Source of the DNA: Bog-756 sp963699345
GTDB lineage: Bacteria > Actinomycetota > Acidimicrobiia > Acidimicrobiales > RAAP-2
Assembly: GCA_963699345.1 (NCBI GenBank)
Contig: CAVOTL010000005.1
Coordinates: 1,178,001 to 1,242,000 of the forward strand
Direction of reading: 5' to 3'
Length of the DNA: 64,000 nucleotides
Under the pieces are notes generated by a model. It did not search any database, was not told the origin of the DNA, and worked only from the letters and a program-made list of their open reading frames with translations. Shown piece by piece: positions 38,927 to 48,455 of the stretch. Made by a program: the position numbers and the translations under genes. Every line of letters begins with the position of its first letter. The first letter of the stretch is position 1.

Positions 38927-40510
38927 TCAGACCGCGGGTCCCCCGAGGGCGGCGACCAGCGCGCCCACCAGTCCGTCGAGGGTGTGGGGCGACGCTTCGG
39001 CGGTGACGTCCAGTCCGGCGGCCCGCGCCGCGCCGGACGTGACCGGGCCGATCGAGGCGATGACCGGCGGCACCCCGTCGATCCCCAGCAGGTCCACCGT
39101 GCGTTCGACCGTCGACGACGAGGTGAAGGCCACGGCGTCGGCGACACGGGCCCGCGCCACGGCCGCCGGGTCCACCTCACCGGCGACCGTGCGGTACGCC
39201 ACGACGTCGTCCACCCGCCAACCCTTGGCCGTGAGCCCGGGCACCACCACGTCGCGCACCCGCTCGGCCCGGACGAACAGGGCGCGCCCCCCGGCCGGCC
39301 GGCCGGCGCGCCCCGGCGGCGACGGCCACGGGGAACACCGCCACCAGGGCGTCCGACACCGCTTCGTCGGGCACCAGGTCGGGGACGATGCCCCGCGTCA
39401 TCGAGGGCCTTGGCCGTCGACGACCCGACGGCGGCCCACCGGGTGGACGGCGGGACCCGTCGGCCGTCCAGGGCGTCCACGATCCGGGCGACGGCGTTGG
39501 CCGAGGTGACCACCACCCACTCGTACCCGCCGCCGACGACCCGGTCGGCGGCGGCGCGCAGTGCCGTCCCCCCGTCGGCCGGGTCCTCGATGGCGATGAC
39601 CGGCAGTTCCACCACGGCCGCCCCGAGGCCGGTGAGCCGGTCGACGAGGACCGAGGCCTGGGCCCGGGCCCGGGTGACGACCACGGTGCGCCCGGCCAGC
39701 GACGCCGGGGGGCGGCGGGACCGGGCCGGGAGGCGCCGCCGGCCGGGGAGCGACGGGGATCGTGGCCGGGCACCGGCTCAGCTCCCCCGCGGGCGCCGGT
39801 CCGGCCGGTGACGTCGAGCCCCGCCACCGCGCCGACCACGATGGCGGCCGGCGCCGGCAGGTCGACGTCGGCCAGGTGGGCGAGATCGGTGCGGACGACC
39901 TGCTGGCGCGTCGGTCGTGCCCCAGTGGACGACGGCCACGGGCGTCGTGGCGTCCCGGCCGGCGGCCAGGAGCCGCTCGGTGATGGACGCCCGGGCCCCC
40001 ATGCCCATGAGCACGACGAGCGTGCCGTCGAGACGGCCCAGCACGTCCCAGTCCACGCCGGTCATCGACGGGTCCCCGGCGTGTCCGGTGACCACGGTCA
40101 CCGACGTCGACACCGTCCGGTGCGTGACCGGGATCCCGGCGGCGGCCGGCGCGGCGAACGCCGAGCTGACCCCGGGCACCACCTCCACCTCGATCCCGGC
40201 CCGGCGCAGGGCCTCGGCCTCCTCGCCCCCGCGGCCGAACACGAACGGGTCGCCGCCCTTCAGGCGCACGACCCGGACCGCCGCGGCGCCCGTGGGCGAC
40301 CAGCAGCTCGTTGATCCCGGCCTGGCGGTCGGACTGGCCCGGACGCTTGCCCACGTCGATGCGCTCGGCCGTCGGGGGGGCCAGGTCGAGGAGTTCGGGG
40401 GCGACGAGCCGGTCGTAGACGACCACCTCGGCGGTGGCCAGGAGCTCGGCCCCCCGTCGGGTGAGCAGGCCGGGATCGCCGGGGCCGGCGCCCACCAGGG
40501 CGACACTCAC
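38927..40510 (-). CDS. cobA-hemD: Uroporphyrinogen-III C-methyltransferase / uroporphyrinogen-III synthase fusion, several frameshifts
   Basis: The N-terminal half is a SUMT: VALVGAGPGDPGLLTRRGAE, VVRLKGGDPFVFGRGGEE, VVPGVSSAFAAPAAAGIPVTHR and VHWGTTD. The C-terminal half is a HemD domain: GRTVVVTRARAQASVLVDRL, VVTSANAV and VADAVAFTSSSTVERTVDLLG. No stop-and-start boundary is clear between them, and such fusions are known in actinobacteria. Frame changes lie near 40289-40291, 39906-39911, 39391-39394 and 39287-39292, with one more possible in the linker near 39730. Each is repaired by dropping one base. The start GTG at 40510 overlaps the hemC stop. Confidence 0.82.
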
Positions 40511-41452
40511 GCCGAGGGCCGCCACGGGCCGAGGTCGCCGCCGCCGGCGTCGTCCAACAGGTAGCGCGCCACCGCGGCGGCCGAGGGCGGGTCCGTCCGG
40601 GCCGGTGGCCTCGTGGCGCAGCACCACGTGTCCGTCGGCCCCGGCCACCATGCCCGTCAGGACGAGCGCGCCCGAACCGTCGTCGGCCGGCACGGCATGG
40701 GCCCCGACCGGGAGCGTGCACCCGCCACCCAGCTCGGCCAGGAAGGCGCGCTCGGCCTCGACCACCCGGCGCACCGCGGGGTCGTCGACGGCGCCCAGGG
40801 CCGCCCGGGTGGCCGCGTCGTCGGCCCGGCACTCGATGGCCAGGGCCCCCTGGGCCACCTGGGGGACCATGGTCTCCGGATCGAGGGTCTCGACCTCCAT
40901 CCCCTCGGGCGCCGACCAGGCGAGTCGGTCGAGGGCGGCCCGGGCGGCCACCACCGCCGTGATCCCGTCCGCCCCGACGCGGGACAGGCGGGTGGCCAGG
41001 TTCCCCCGGAGGTCGGCGAAGGTCAGGTCGGGCCGGAGGTTGGCGAGCTGGACGCGCCGGCGGGCCGAGCCCGTCGCCACCGTCGCCCCGGTGGCGAGCC
41101 CGTCGAGGCACGACCCGACCAGCACGTCGCGGGGATCGCCCCGCTCGGGAAAGGCGGCCAGGACGAGCCCGGGGGCGGCCAGCTCCGCCGAGGCGGGCAG
41201 GTCCTTGGCCGAGTGCACGGCGGCGTCGGCGTCGCCCCGGGCCACGGCGGCCTGGACCTCCTTGACGAACACGCCCTGACCGCCCAACCGGGCGAGCGGC
41301 ACGTCGGTGCGCCGGTCACCCTCGGTGTCGACCACCACCAGCTCGGCCACCCGGCCGGCGGCGGCCAGCAGACCGGCGACGCGCTCGGCCTGCCACACGG
41401 CCAGCGGCGAGCCCCGGGTGGCCAGCCGGAGCCGGCGGGCGGCGTCGGTCAT
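40507..41452 (-). CDS. hemC: Hydroxymethylbilane synthase (porphobilinogen deaminase), one frameshift
   Basis: It polymerises four porphobilinogens on a dipyrromethane cofactor. LRLATRGSPLAVWQAERVA is the N-terminus, AAVHSAKDLPA and RRRVQLANLRPDL are active-site segments, and ELGGGCTLPVGAHA contains the cofactor Cys. The last 30 codons are in another frame: dropping one base at GGG 40599-40601 gives ATGRTDPPSAAAVARYLLDDAG and a stop at 40507 overlapping the next gene by 4 nt. It starts 20 nt after hemA. Confidence 0.92.
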
Positions 41453-41472
41453 GCCGAGGGACCGGTCACCGG

Positions 41473-42756
41473 TCAGAGGTCGAACAGGGCGCGGAGGGAC
41501 TCGACCAGGCGCTCCCCCCGCGGGGTGCCCGCCGCGTCCTTCAGGACGACCGTGGGCTGGTGGAGCAGCTTGGCCACCATGGCCCGGGTGACCGCGTCCA
41601 CCTGCTCCCACTGGGCGTCGTCGAGATCGGACCGCTTGGACCGCTGACGGTCCAGCTCGGTCCGTCTCGCCTCTTCCACCCGGGCCCGCAGCGCCGACAC
41701 CATGGGCGCCGCGTCGCGGGCACGCGAGGCGGCCCGGTAGCGCTCGACCTCGTCGGACACGATGGCGTTGGCCGCGGCCACCTCGTCCTGGCGGCCGGTC
41801 AGGGCGTCGGCCACCGCCGCCCGCAGGTCGTCCATGTCGAGCAGCACGAGGCCGTCGAGGTCGGCGGCGGAGGGCTCCACGTTGCGGGGCACCCCGAGGT
41901 CGACGACGACCAGGTCGGGACGGCCGCTCCGGCGGACCAGGGCCGCCTCGAGATGGTCCCGGCCGACGAGGGGACGGGCCGTTCCGACCGAGGTGAAGGC
42001 CACGTCGACCTCGCCCAGCAGCGTCACCAGGTCGTCGAGGTCCCGGGTCTCGACGGTGCCCGAGGCCGTGTCGGGCAGACCGGCCACCGCCGTCTCCGCC
42101 CGCTCCGTCGTCCGGTTGGCCATGATCAGGTGCTCGACCCCGCGGCCGGCCAGGGCCTGGGCCACGCCCTCGCCCATCTCGCCCGCGCCGATGACGGCCA
42201 CGCGGGTGCCGTCGAGACCGCCGGGCCGGCGGGCGGCGGCCAGGGCGACGGCCCCGTGCGACAGCGACGTGATGCCGCGGGCGATGGCCGTCTCGGAGCG
42301 GACGCGCTTGCCGGTCTCCACGGCGTGGCGGAACAGGGTGCCGAGGACCGGTCCGGAGGCCCGCTCGGTCTGGGACCGCTCCCAGGCCCGGCGGACCTGG
42401 CCGAGGACCTCGGACTCGCCGAGGACGGCGGAGTCGAGCCCGGAGGCCACCGAGAAGAGGTGGTCCGTCACGTCGTCGTCGAAGCGGATGGTGCAGAACT
42501 CGGCCAGGGCCTCGACCGAGCTGCCGCCCAGTTCGGCGAGGAACTCCTGGATCTCGTCGACCCCGTCGTGGAACCGCTCGACCACCGCGTAGACCTCGGT
42601 GCGCAGGCAGGTGGACAGGAGGACCGCCTCGGAGAGGTTCGGCTGGTCACGCAGGCGGCCGAGCGCCTTCGGGGTGTCGGCCTCGGTCACCGAGATGCGG
42701 TCCAGCAGGTCCAGGGGGGCCCGCTTCTGCTCCAGGCCGACGACGATCACCGACAC
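41473..42756 (-). CDS. hemA: Glutamyl-tRNA reductase
   Basis: It reduces glutamyl-tRNA to glutamate-1-semialdehyde with NADPH, the first step of the C5 heme pathway. At 427 residues it is complete and in one frame. LSTCLRTEVYAV near residue 48 has the catalytic Cys, GESEVLGQVRRAW and AVIGAGEMGEGVAQAL (NADPH site) follow, then a coiled C-terminal dimerisation region. GTG starts the gene about 210 nt after rex. A TAGGCT hexamer at about 42870 on the minus strand could be its own promoter. Confidence 0.95.
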   Translation of the reverse strand: MSVIVVGLEQKRAPLDLLDRISVTEADTPKALGRLRDQPNLSEAVLLSTCLRTEVYAVVERFHDGVDEIQEFLAELGGSSVEALAEFCTIRFDDDVTDHLFSVASGLDSAVLGESEVLGQVRRAWERSQTERASGPVLGTLFRHAVETGKRVRSETAIARGITSLSHGAVALAAARRPGGLDGTRVAVIGAGEMGEGVAQALAGRGVEHLIMANRTTERAETAVAGLPDTASGTVETRDLDDLVTLLGEVDVAFTSVGTARPLVGRDHLEAALVRRSGRPDLVVVDLGVPRNVEPSAADLDGLVLLDMDDLRAAVADALTGRQDEVAAANAIVSDEVERYRAASRARDAAPMVSALRARVEEARRTELDRQRSKRSDLDDAQWEQVDAVTRAMVAKLLHQPTVVLKDAAGTPRGERLVESLRALFDL

Positions 42757-42967
42757 GGGGCGACCGCCTTGGTTGGTGCCTCGTCGGATGGGTCGGTCAC
42801 GTCGTCACTGCCTCGGTGTCTGGGCGTCGGTGGCTCCCGGTCGGCGCGCACCCTTCCCCGGACCTCCAGCCTACCGATCGGCGTGGACCGTGCTGGCCGG
42901 GGCGGCCGTGGGCCCACCAGTGTCGCCGCGGACGGGAGCGGCCCGCCAGTCGCCGGACCGGGAGCGG

Positions 42968-43709
42968 TCAGGGGCGACCACCCGGCGTCAGGCCCACCGA
43001 GCGCATGACCGGCATCCGCTCGCCGGCCTCGTCGTCGAGTCGGCGGGCCTGGTAGAAGCTCATGACCTGCAGTTCCATGCTCAGGTCGACGTAGCGCAGC
43101 AGCACCTCGTCCGGGACGTCGAGGACGCGGGGCGCGAAGTTGAGCAGCGAGCGCACGCCGGCCTCGATGAGCAGGTCGGCGACCCGCTGGGCGACGGGGG
43201 CCGGGGTGGTGATCACCCCGATGGCCAGGGGAGAGGACGCGGCGATCTCAGGCAGGTCGTCGGGGTGGCGCACCTCGACGCCGTCGATCCGCTCCCCGAT
43301 GATGGCCGGGTCGGTGTCGACCAGCGCCACCACCTCGAAGTTGCGCGAGGCGAAGCCCTGGCTGCGGGCCAGCGCCCGACCGAGGTTGCCCACGCCGGCG
43401 ATGGCCACCGCCCAGTCCCGGTCGAGGCCCAGCTGGTGGTCGATCTGCTCCACCAGGAAGGCGACGTCGTAGCCGGCGCCGCGGGTCCCGAAGGAGCCGA
43501 GCAACGACAGGTCCTTGCGCACCTTGGCCGCGTTGACCTGGGCGGCCGCGCCCAGCAGCTCGGACGACACCGTCGACGTCCCCGACCGCAACAGCTCCTC
43601 GAGGATGCGCTGGTAGACCGGGAGGCGGGCCACCGTGGCCTCGGGGATGCGCCGGCCGGGGCCGCCGTTGCGATGGTCGTTGCCCGATGGACGGATCGTC
43701 GCTCGTCAC
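42968..43709 (-). CDS. rex: Redox-sensing transcriptional repressor Rex, probable N-terminal frameshift
   Basis: Rex binds DNA when the NADH/NAD+ ratio is low and represses respiratory genes. The winged-helix part is VARLPVYQRILEELLRSGTSTVSSELLGAAAQVNAAKVRKDLSLLGSFGTRG in pieces, followed by a Rossmann domain with AIAGVGNLGRAL and VDTDPAIIG. The nearest in-frame start is GTG 43633, but the conserved IPEAT precedes it. A GTG at 43709, 7 nt after TACGAT, is in another frame. Dropping one base from CCC 43683-43685 joins them as MTSDDPSIGNDHRNGG. I annotate the longer form. Confidence 0.88.
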
Positions 43710-43716
43710 GGCCCGG

Positions 43717-43722
43717 ATCGTA
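43717..43722 (-). promoter_or_regulatory. Candidate leaderless -10 element of rex (TACGAT)
   Basis: TACGAT on the minus strand, 7 nt before the GTG at 43709. Confidence 0.5.
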
Positions 43723-43761
43723 GGACGACGGGAGCGGTCCCCGTCCTCTTCGGGGTTCCGA

Positions 43762-44553
43762 TCAGCGACCGAGCTGGCGGGACCGCTCGGTGGCGGCGGC
43801 CACCGCCTCGATGTAGGCGGAGCGCACCGCTTTGAACTCCAGCGTCCGGAGGCCGGCCGCGGTGGTGCCCCCCGGGGAGGTCACGGCGGCCCGGAGCTCG
43901 GCCGGGTCCTGGCCCGTCTCGTCCAGCATGCGGGACGCTCCGAGCAGGGTCCCCACCACCAGCGTGCGGCTCACGTCCCTCGGGAGGCCGGCGGTGACCC
44001 CGGCCTCGATCATGGCCTCGGCCATCAGGAAGACGTACGCCGGTCCCGACCCGGAGAGCCCGGTGACGGCGTCGAGCTGGCGCTCGGGCAGCCGGACGAC
44101 GGTGCCGACCGCCGACAGGATCCCCTCGGCCCAGTCGAGGTCGGCCTTCGTGGCGTTGATCCCGCCGGACAGTCCGGCCACGCCCGCACCGACCAGGGCC
44201 GGCGTGTTCGGCATGGCCCGCAGCACGACCGAGCCCGGTGGCAGGGCGGCGTCGAGTCGTTCCGACGAGATGCCCGACACGATCGACAGCACCCGGCGTG
44301 GGCCGCCGGCCCCGAGCACCCGCAGGGCCGCCTCGGCCACGTCGGGCTTGACGGCCAGGAGGACGTCGGGCGCGTCGAGGGGGCCGTCCACGACCTCGAG
44401 TCCGGGGTGGGCCTCGGCCAGACGGGCCCGTTGGGCCGGGTCGGTCTCACTGACCGCCAGCTCGTCGGCCCGGGCCCATCCGGCGTCGATCAGGCCGCCG
44501 AGCAGGGCGGAGCCCATCTTCCCACCGCCGACCAGGAGGAGCTTGCGTGCCAT
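43762..44553 (-). CDS. proC: Pyrroline-5-carboxylate reductase
   Basis: It catalyses the last step of proline synthesis. The 263-residue protein begins with the Rossmann motif LLLVGGGKMGSALLGG. LAVKPDV, MPNTPALVGAG and the C-terminal LSGSGPAYVFLMAEAM and VTSPGGTTAAGL are family signatures. Its ATG is 6 nt from TAGCGT, a leaderless arrangement. It lies between the ybjN-like gene and rex, an order common in actinobacteria. Confidence 0.95.
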   Translation of the reverse strand: MARKLLLVGGGKMGSALLGGLIDAGWARADELAVSETDPAQRARLAEAHPGLEVVDGPLDAPDVLLAVKPDVAEAALRVLGAGGPRRVLSIVSGISSERLDAALPPGSVVLRAMPNTPALVGAGVAGLSGGINATKADLDWAEGILSAVGTVVRLPERQLDAVTGLSGSGPAYVFLMAEAMIEAGVTAGLPRDVSRTLVVGTLLGASRMLDETGQDPAELRAAVTSPGGTTAAGLRTLEFKAVRSAYIEAVAAATERSRQLGR

Positions 44554-44559
44554 TCCCGA

Positions 44560-44565
44560 ACGCTA
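44560..44565 (-). promoter_or_regulatory. Candidate leaderless -10 element of proC (TAGCGT)
   Basis: TAGCGT on the minus strand, 6 nt before the ATG at 44553. Confidence 0.5.
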
Positions 44566-44597
44566 CCAGCGGCCCCCGCCCGCCCCGGGCTGGCCGA

Positions 44598-45106
44598 TCA
44601 GCGCGACGACGGCGGACGGCGCCGGTAGCGGCCCTCGTAGCCGAGGGACATGGCCGTCGGGAAGCACTCGTCGGTGTACGCCAACGACGCACCCACGATC
44701 CGGTCCAGCTCGCCGTCGTCGATCCGCGAGACCGGCACCCGGCCGACGAGGTAGACCGCGTCCTCGTCGCCGAGGGCGAAGGCCATGCCCAGGAGGTCGG
44801 CGTTGCGCTTGAGCAGGTACAGCCAGGTGGCCTCGACGTTGGTCTCCGGGGCCGGCATGAACTGGGCCTCGTGGCGGAGGGTCCGTTGGCGCAGGGTCAG
44901 CCAGACCGTCACGAACTCCTTCTCCTCGCCCTTGAGGCGCAGGTACCACCGGGGCGCTCCGGTCACCGGGTCGCCCGCCGGCCTGGCGGTCGACGGCGAC
45001 GAGCGCGCCACCGGTGGCGAGCTCGCGGGCCGCCCAGGAGTCGATCCGCGCGCAGCACCGCGTCGCGCTCCTCGGGCCCGAGGATGCCCGCCCAGTCGTC
45101 GGTCAC
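44598..45106 (-). CDS. YbjN-domain protein, two frameshifts
   Basis: A type III chaperone-like YbjN protein of about 169 residues after repair. The core reads PRWYLRLKGEEKEFVTVWLTLRQRTL, ATWLYLLKRNADLLGMAFAL and VYLVGRVPVSRIDDGELDRIVG in one frame. The N-terminus MTDDWAGILGPEERDAVL is in a second frame and the linking SWAARELATGGALVAVD in a third. Shifts lie near 45047-45052 and at CCC 44974-44976. Its GTG overlaps the mshA stop by 2 nt, the same pairing seen in other actinobacteria. The precise role is unknown. Confidence 0.75.
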
Positions 45107-46366
45107 GTGCACTCGATGAGCCGGCCCGCCGTCAGGTCGGCGTAGATGTCGACCAGCAGGTGGGCGGCCCGGGCCCAGGTGTAGCGGCGGGCCCGCAGGA
45201 CCGACCCGGTGCTGAGCCGTTCGGCCAGCAGGGGCTCGGCCAGGATCTGGCGCACCCAGGCGGCGTAGGCCTCGGGGTCCGGCTCCTCGACCAGGTACCC
45301 GGTCCGGCCGTGGTCGACGAGGCTGCGCAGGCCGCCGACGTCGGACGCCACCACCGGCGTACCGCAGGCGGCGGACTCGAGGGCGACCAGGCCGAAGGAC
45401 TCCGACCGGCTGGGCACCAGGCACACGTCGGCGGCCCGGTAGTACGTCGAGAGCAGCTCGTGGGGCCGGGGAGGGACGAACAGCACGTTGCCGGCCAGGT
45501 CGAGCGAGTCGACCAGCTCGGCGATCCGGTCGACCTCGTCCTGACCGTGGGGACCGCTCGGGCCGCCCACGATGACGAGGCGGGCGGCGGGGTCGTCGCG
45601 CACGACCGAGGCCAGCGTGGCCACGGCCATCGCCGCCCCCTTCAGGGGCTGGATCCGACCGACGAAGAGCAGCAGGGGTCCGTCCGCCGGGAGCCCGAGG
45701 GCCCGCCGCGCCTGGGCGCGGTCCCCGGGGCCGAAGAAGGCGTGGTCCACGCCGGGGGCCACGATCCGGATCCGCGACGGGTCGGCCCCGTACAGGTCGG
45801 AGATCTGCGCGGCCTCGACCGAGCACGAGGCCAGCACGGTGTCCGAGCAGCGGATGATGGTCGCCTCGGCCTCGGCCCGCAGGTGGGAGGAGTCGGCCTC
45901 CACCTCCTCGGGACTGGCCTCCGCCTTCACGCGGTCGAGGGTGTGGAACGTCGAGACCAGCGGCAGGTTCAGCTGGTGCTTGATCGTGTGCCCGGCGATG
46001 CCGCTGAGCCAGTAGTTGGCGTGGATGGCGTCGAACGGCAGGTCGTCCTCGGGCCCGAGCGAGCCGGCCGATGGTCATCGACTTGAGCACGCCGTCGGCG
46101 AACTCGTCGACGACGCCCAGCAGGGACTCCTTGGCCATCGGGGCCGGGGGGCCGGCCGGGACGTGGTGCACCCGGAAGCCGGGCTCGATGTCGAGGGTCG
46201 GGGCCAGGTCGTCCGACCAGGCCCGGGTGTAGACGTCGCAGATCACCCCGGCCCGGGCCAGCGCCGAGGACAGCTCGCGGACGTAGACGTTCATGCCGCC
46301 GCCGTCGCCGGTCCCGGGTTGGGCCAGCGGTGACGTGTGCAGGGAAAGGACGGCGAGACGCCTCAT
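45103..46366 (-). CDS. mshA: D-inositol-3-phosphate glycosyltransferase (mycothiol synthesis), one frameshift
   Basis: A GT4 glycosyltransferase that adds GlcNAc to inositol phosphate, the first step of mycothiol synthesis. LSLHTSPLAQPGTGDGGGMN at the N-terminus, FDAIHANYWLSG, STFHTLDRVK, LLFVGRIQPLKG and the ESFGLVALESAACGTPV motif are present. The frame changes at CCC 46054-46056; dropping one base gives GRLARPEDDLPFDAIHANYW. The complete protein is about 421 residues. A TAGGAT hexamer lies 10 nt before the ATG. Confidence 0.9.
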
Positions 46367-46376
46367 GACCCGGACG

Positions 46377-46382
46377 ATCCTA
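46377..46382 (-). promoter_or_regulatory. Candidate -10 element of mshA (TAGGAT)
   Basis: TAGGAT on the minus strand, 10 nt before the ATG at 46366, just after the XRE gene stop codon. Confidence 0.4.
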
Positions 46383-46396
46383 CCGGGAGGGGCGCG

Positions 46397-46883
46397 TCAG
46401 CCAGCGGCCGCCGCAGCCCCCGGTGCCCCGGCGGACGCCGCCGGGTCGCGTCCGGGTTCCGCGGGGCCGGCGCCGGGTTCGGGGACCACGGCATCCAGGT
46501 CCTCGTTCTCGTGACGGAAGGACAGATAGATCCGCATGAGGGCCTGGCGCTGCTCCTCGGTGAGGTGGCGGTCGGCGAAGATGTGCCGCGAGAGGTCGGT
46601 GTCGCCGTCGGGGCGCTCCAGGATGCCCGCCTGCACGTAGAGGGTCTCGGCCGAGATGCGCAGCGCCTTGGCGATCTGCTGCAGGATCTCCGCGGACGGG
46701 CGGCGCAGGCCCCGTTCGATCTGGCTCAGGTAGGGGTTGGAGATGCCGGCGAGCTCGGACAGGCGGCGCAACGACAGGCCGCGCCGAGCTGCGCTGTTCG
46801 CGGATGAACGATCCCAGCTCGTTGAAGCGCTCCGGCAGCTCCTTGACGAACCGGTCGCCGTCGTGGCCGACCGGCTCGGTCAT
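46397..46883 (-). CDS. XRE-family DNA-binding regulator, one frameshift
   Basis: About 160 residues. The helix-turn-helix is LRRLSELAGISNPYLSQIER plus RRPSAEILQQIAKALRI. A second conserved block (LYVQAGIL, HLTEEQRQALMRIYLSF) and an Ala/Pro-rich tail follow. The N-terminus MTEPVGHDGDRFVKELPER is in another frame, joined at about 46777-46780 by dropping one base (SSARLSLRRLSELAG). The ATG overlaps the stop of the RsiG-like gene (ATGA), so both are likely in one operon. Confidence 0.8.
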
Positions 46884-47422
46884 GACAGGAGGCCGTCCAC
46901 CGAGGCCAGGCCCGACTTGTGCCGGGCCACCAGCTCGGCCTGGAGCGTGTCGATCCGGTCGAACAGTCCCTTGCGCTCGGCCGAGACCCGGACCTCGAGG
47001 TCACGGAGGCGACCGGCGAGTTCGGCGAGCTGGGTGGCGTCGAGTCCGGTGAGGCGGGCGACGTCGTCGGCCCCCAGGATGCCGTCGAGCTCGGTGGTGA
47101 GTTCGGCCATGTCGTCGGTGTCGGGCGAGTGGAGCACCGGGTTGCGACCGGGACCCCCGGCCCGGCCGGGACCGGCCAGGATGCCGGCCAGGTTCTCGAC
47201 GAGGCTCGAGAGGTCGGGGGCGGACGAGCCCTCGGGCCGTTCCATGTAGGCGTGGACGATGTCCAGGCGCCCCTGGATCAGTCGCCGGAGATAGGAGAGC
47301 GAGGCCTCGGCCTCCTGGCACTCGGCGCGCATCCGACGGATGTCGTCGAGCGTCAGTCCGCCGACGTCGTCGAGGTACGTCGGATCGAGGAGTCGGTCGA
47401 GGTCGTCCTGGCTGATGGGCAT
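46880..47422 (-). CDS. RsiG-like c-di-GMP-binding anti-sigma factor
   Basis: A 180-residue, largely helical protein. Residues 39-54 read E-ASL-S-YL-R-RLI-Q-GRL-D, an exact match to the E(x3)S(x2)R(x3)Q(x3)D motif by which Streptomyces RsiG binds c-di-GMP. A second helix near the C-terminus has a degraded copy (E-RKG-L-FD-R), keeping only Glu and Arg. RsiG sequesters the sigma factor WhiG in known systems; no sigma factor gene lies in this window. ATG at 47422 is 8 nt from a TACGAT hexamer and also overlaps the sodX stop (TGATG). Confidence 0.75.
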   Translation of the reverse strand: MPISQDDLDRLLDPTYLDDVGGLTLDDIRRMRAECQEAEASLSYLRRLIQGRLDIVHAYMERPEGSSAPDLSSLVENLAGILAGPGRAGGPGRNPVLHSPDTDDMAELTTELDGILGADDVARLTGLDATQLAELAGRLRDLEVRVSAERKGLFDRIDTLQAELVARHKSGLASVDGLLS

Positions 47423-47900
47423 CAGGCGCGATCGTACTCCGTGGGTCGGGGCAGAGGGCCCGAGCGTGCTGCCGGGCCGTAGCGGTAGACGACGCGGCCC
47501 CTCAGCGACGCCCGCGGGACGGGGCCGAACGTCCGGCTGTCGGTGCTGGCTCGGCGGCGTCCCCCCGCACCTCCACGGTGCCGCCGCCGGCGATCGACGG
47601 CCACGACCCGCTTGACCAGGACACGTTCCGGTGCCGGGGATCGGGCAGCACCACGAGGTCGCCGGGTGCCGCCCGGACACGGCCCCAGGGGGAGGCGACC
47701 GCCAGCAGCCGGTCCCCCTCGAGCGAGGGTCGGCGCCATCGACCCGCCGGCCACGACCACCCGGCGGAGCGAACGGGCGAGCCAGGACCCCGCCCGCCAC
47801 GGCGGCCACGACGAACGCGGCGATCCCGGACCCGGCGCGACGCCCGGGTCCCGGAGTGGGCGCCGGTCAACCTGGGTAAGGTGGCGCCGTCGGGGTCCAT
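47422..47900 (-). pseudogene. sodX: S26-family peptidase, likely Ni-superoxide dismutase maturation protease (several frameshifts)
   Basis: Signal-peptidase-type pieces lie in three frames: an N-terminal helix (GIAAFVVAAVAGGVLARPF), the nucleophile region VVVAGGSMAPTL, EGDRLLAVASPWGRVRAAPGDLVVLPDP, the Lys region VLVKRVVAVD, and the C-terminal STDSRTFGPVPRASLRGRVVYRY. Together they make one small protease of about 155 residues. In actinobacteria such a gene beside sodN encodes the protease that cuts the SodN leader. At least four indels are needed, the worst stretch of the window; whether the gene is truly broken cannot be judged here. Confidence 0.7.
47431..47436 (-). promoter_or_regulatory. 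Candidate leaderless -10 element of the RsiG-like gene (TACGAT)
   Basis: TACGAT on the minus strand, 8 nt before the ATG at 47422, inside the 3' end of sodX. Confidence 0.4.
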
Positions 47901-48008
47901 GCCCCACTCTGTACCAGGACGGGTCCGGCGCGAGCCGGGCCCGGGTCGGGCGGGCTCTCGGGTCGTCCGGCGGAAGGAATCCAGACCATCCAGGAAAGAG
48001 GAGTCCCC

Positions 48009-48425
48009 ATGCGCATCGCTGACCACCTGCTCGCCCTCGTCGACCGGGTATCGCCCCCGACGGTCGCCCAGGCCCACTGCGACCTGCCGTGCGGCGTCTA
48101 CGACCCCGCCCAGGCCCGGATCGAGGCGGAGTCGGTCAAGGCCACCATGGAGAAGGCGAACGCCTCGGACGACGAACTCTTCAAGGTCCGGGCCACCATC
48201 ATCAAGGAGGAGCGGGCCGACCTCGTCAAGCACCACCTGTGGGTGCTGTGGACCGACTACTTCAAGCCCGAGCACCTCGAGAAGTTCCCGAACCTCCACG
48301 ACCTGTTCTGGAAGGCCACCAAGACGGCCGGCGAGACCAAGAAGACCAACGACGTGGCCGTGGCCGACCGGCTCCTCAGCCAGATCGCCGAGATCGACAC
48401 CATGTTCTGGGAGTCGAAGAAGTAG
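48009..48425 (+). CDS. sodN: Nickel superoxide dismutase precursor
   Basis: It converts superoxide to oxygen and peroxide. After a 22-residue leader (ending PPTVAQA) comes the nickel hook HCDLPCGVYDPAQAR; His23, Cys24 and Cys28 would become His1, Cys2 and Cys6 of the mature enzyme after cleavage. The rest (IEAESVKATMEK, KHHLWVLWTDYFKPEHLEKFP, IDTMFWESKK) matches the family over its full length of about 116. AGAGGAG lies upstream of the ATG. It diverges from the sodX-like gene. Confidence 0.96.
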   Translation: MRIADHLLALVDRVSPPTVAQAHCDLPCGVYDPAQARIEAESVKATMEKANASDDELFKVRATIIKEERADLVKHHLWVLWTDYFKPEHLEKFPNLHDLFWKATKTAGETKKTNDVAVADRLLSQIAEIDTMFWESKK

Positions 48426-48435
48426 GTCGGCCGCA

Positions 48436-48455
48436 CCGCCCCCGTCGGGGCGGTC
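48436..48455. terminator. Hairpin between convergent sodN and DksA-like genes
   Basis: ACCGCCCC (48436-48443) pairs perfectly with GGGGCGGT (48448-48455) around a 4-nt loop. It lies between the two convergent stop codons and could serve both; no T tract. Confidence 0.5.
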
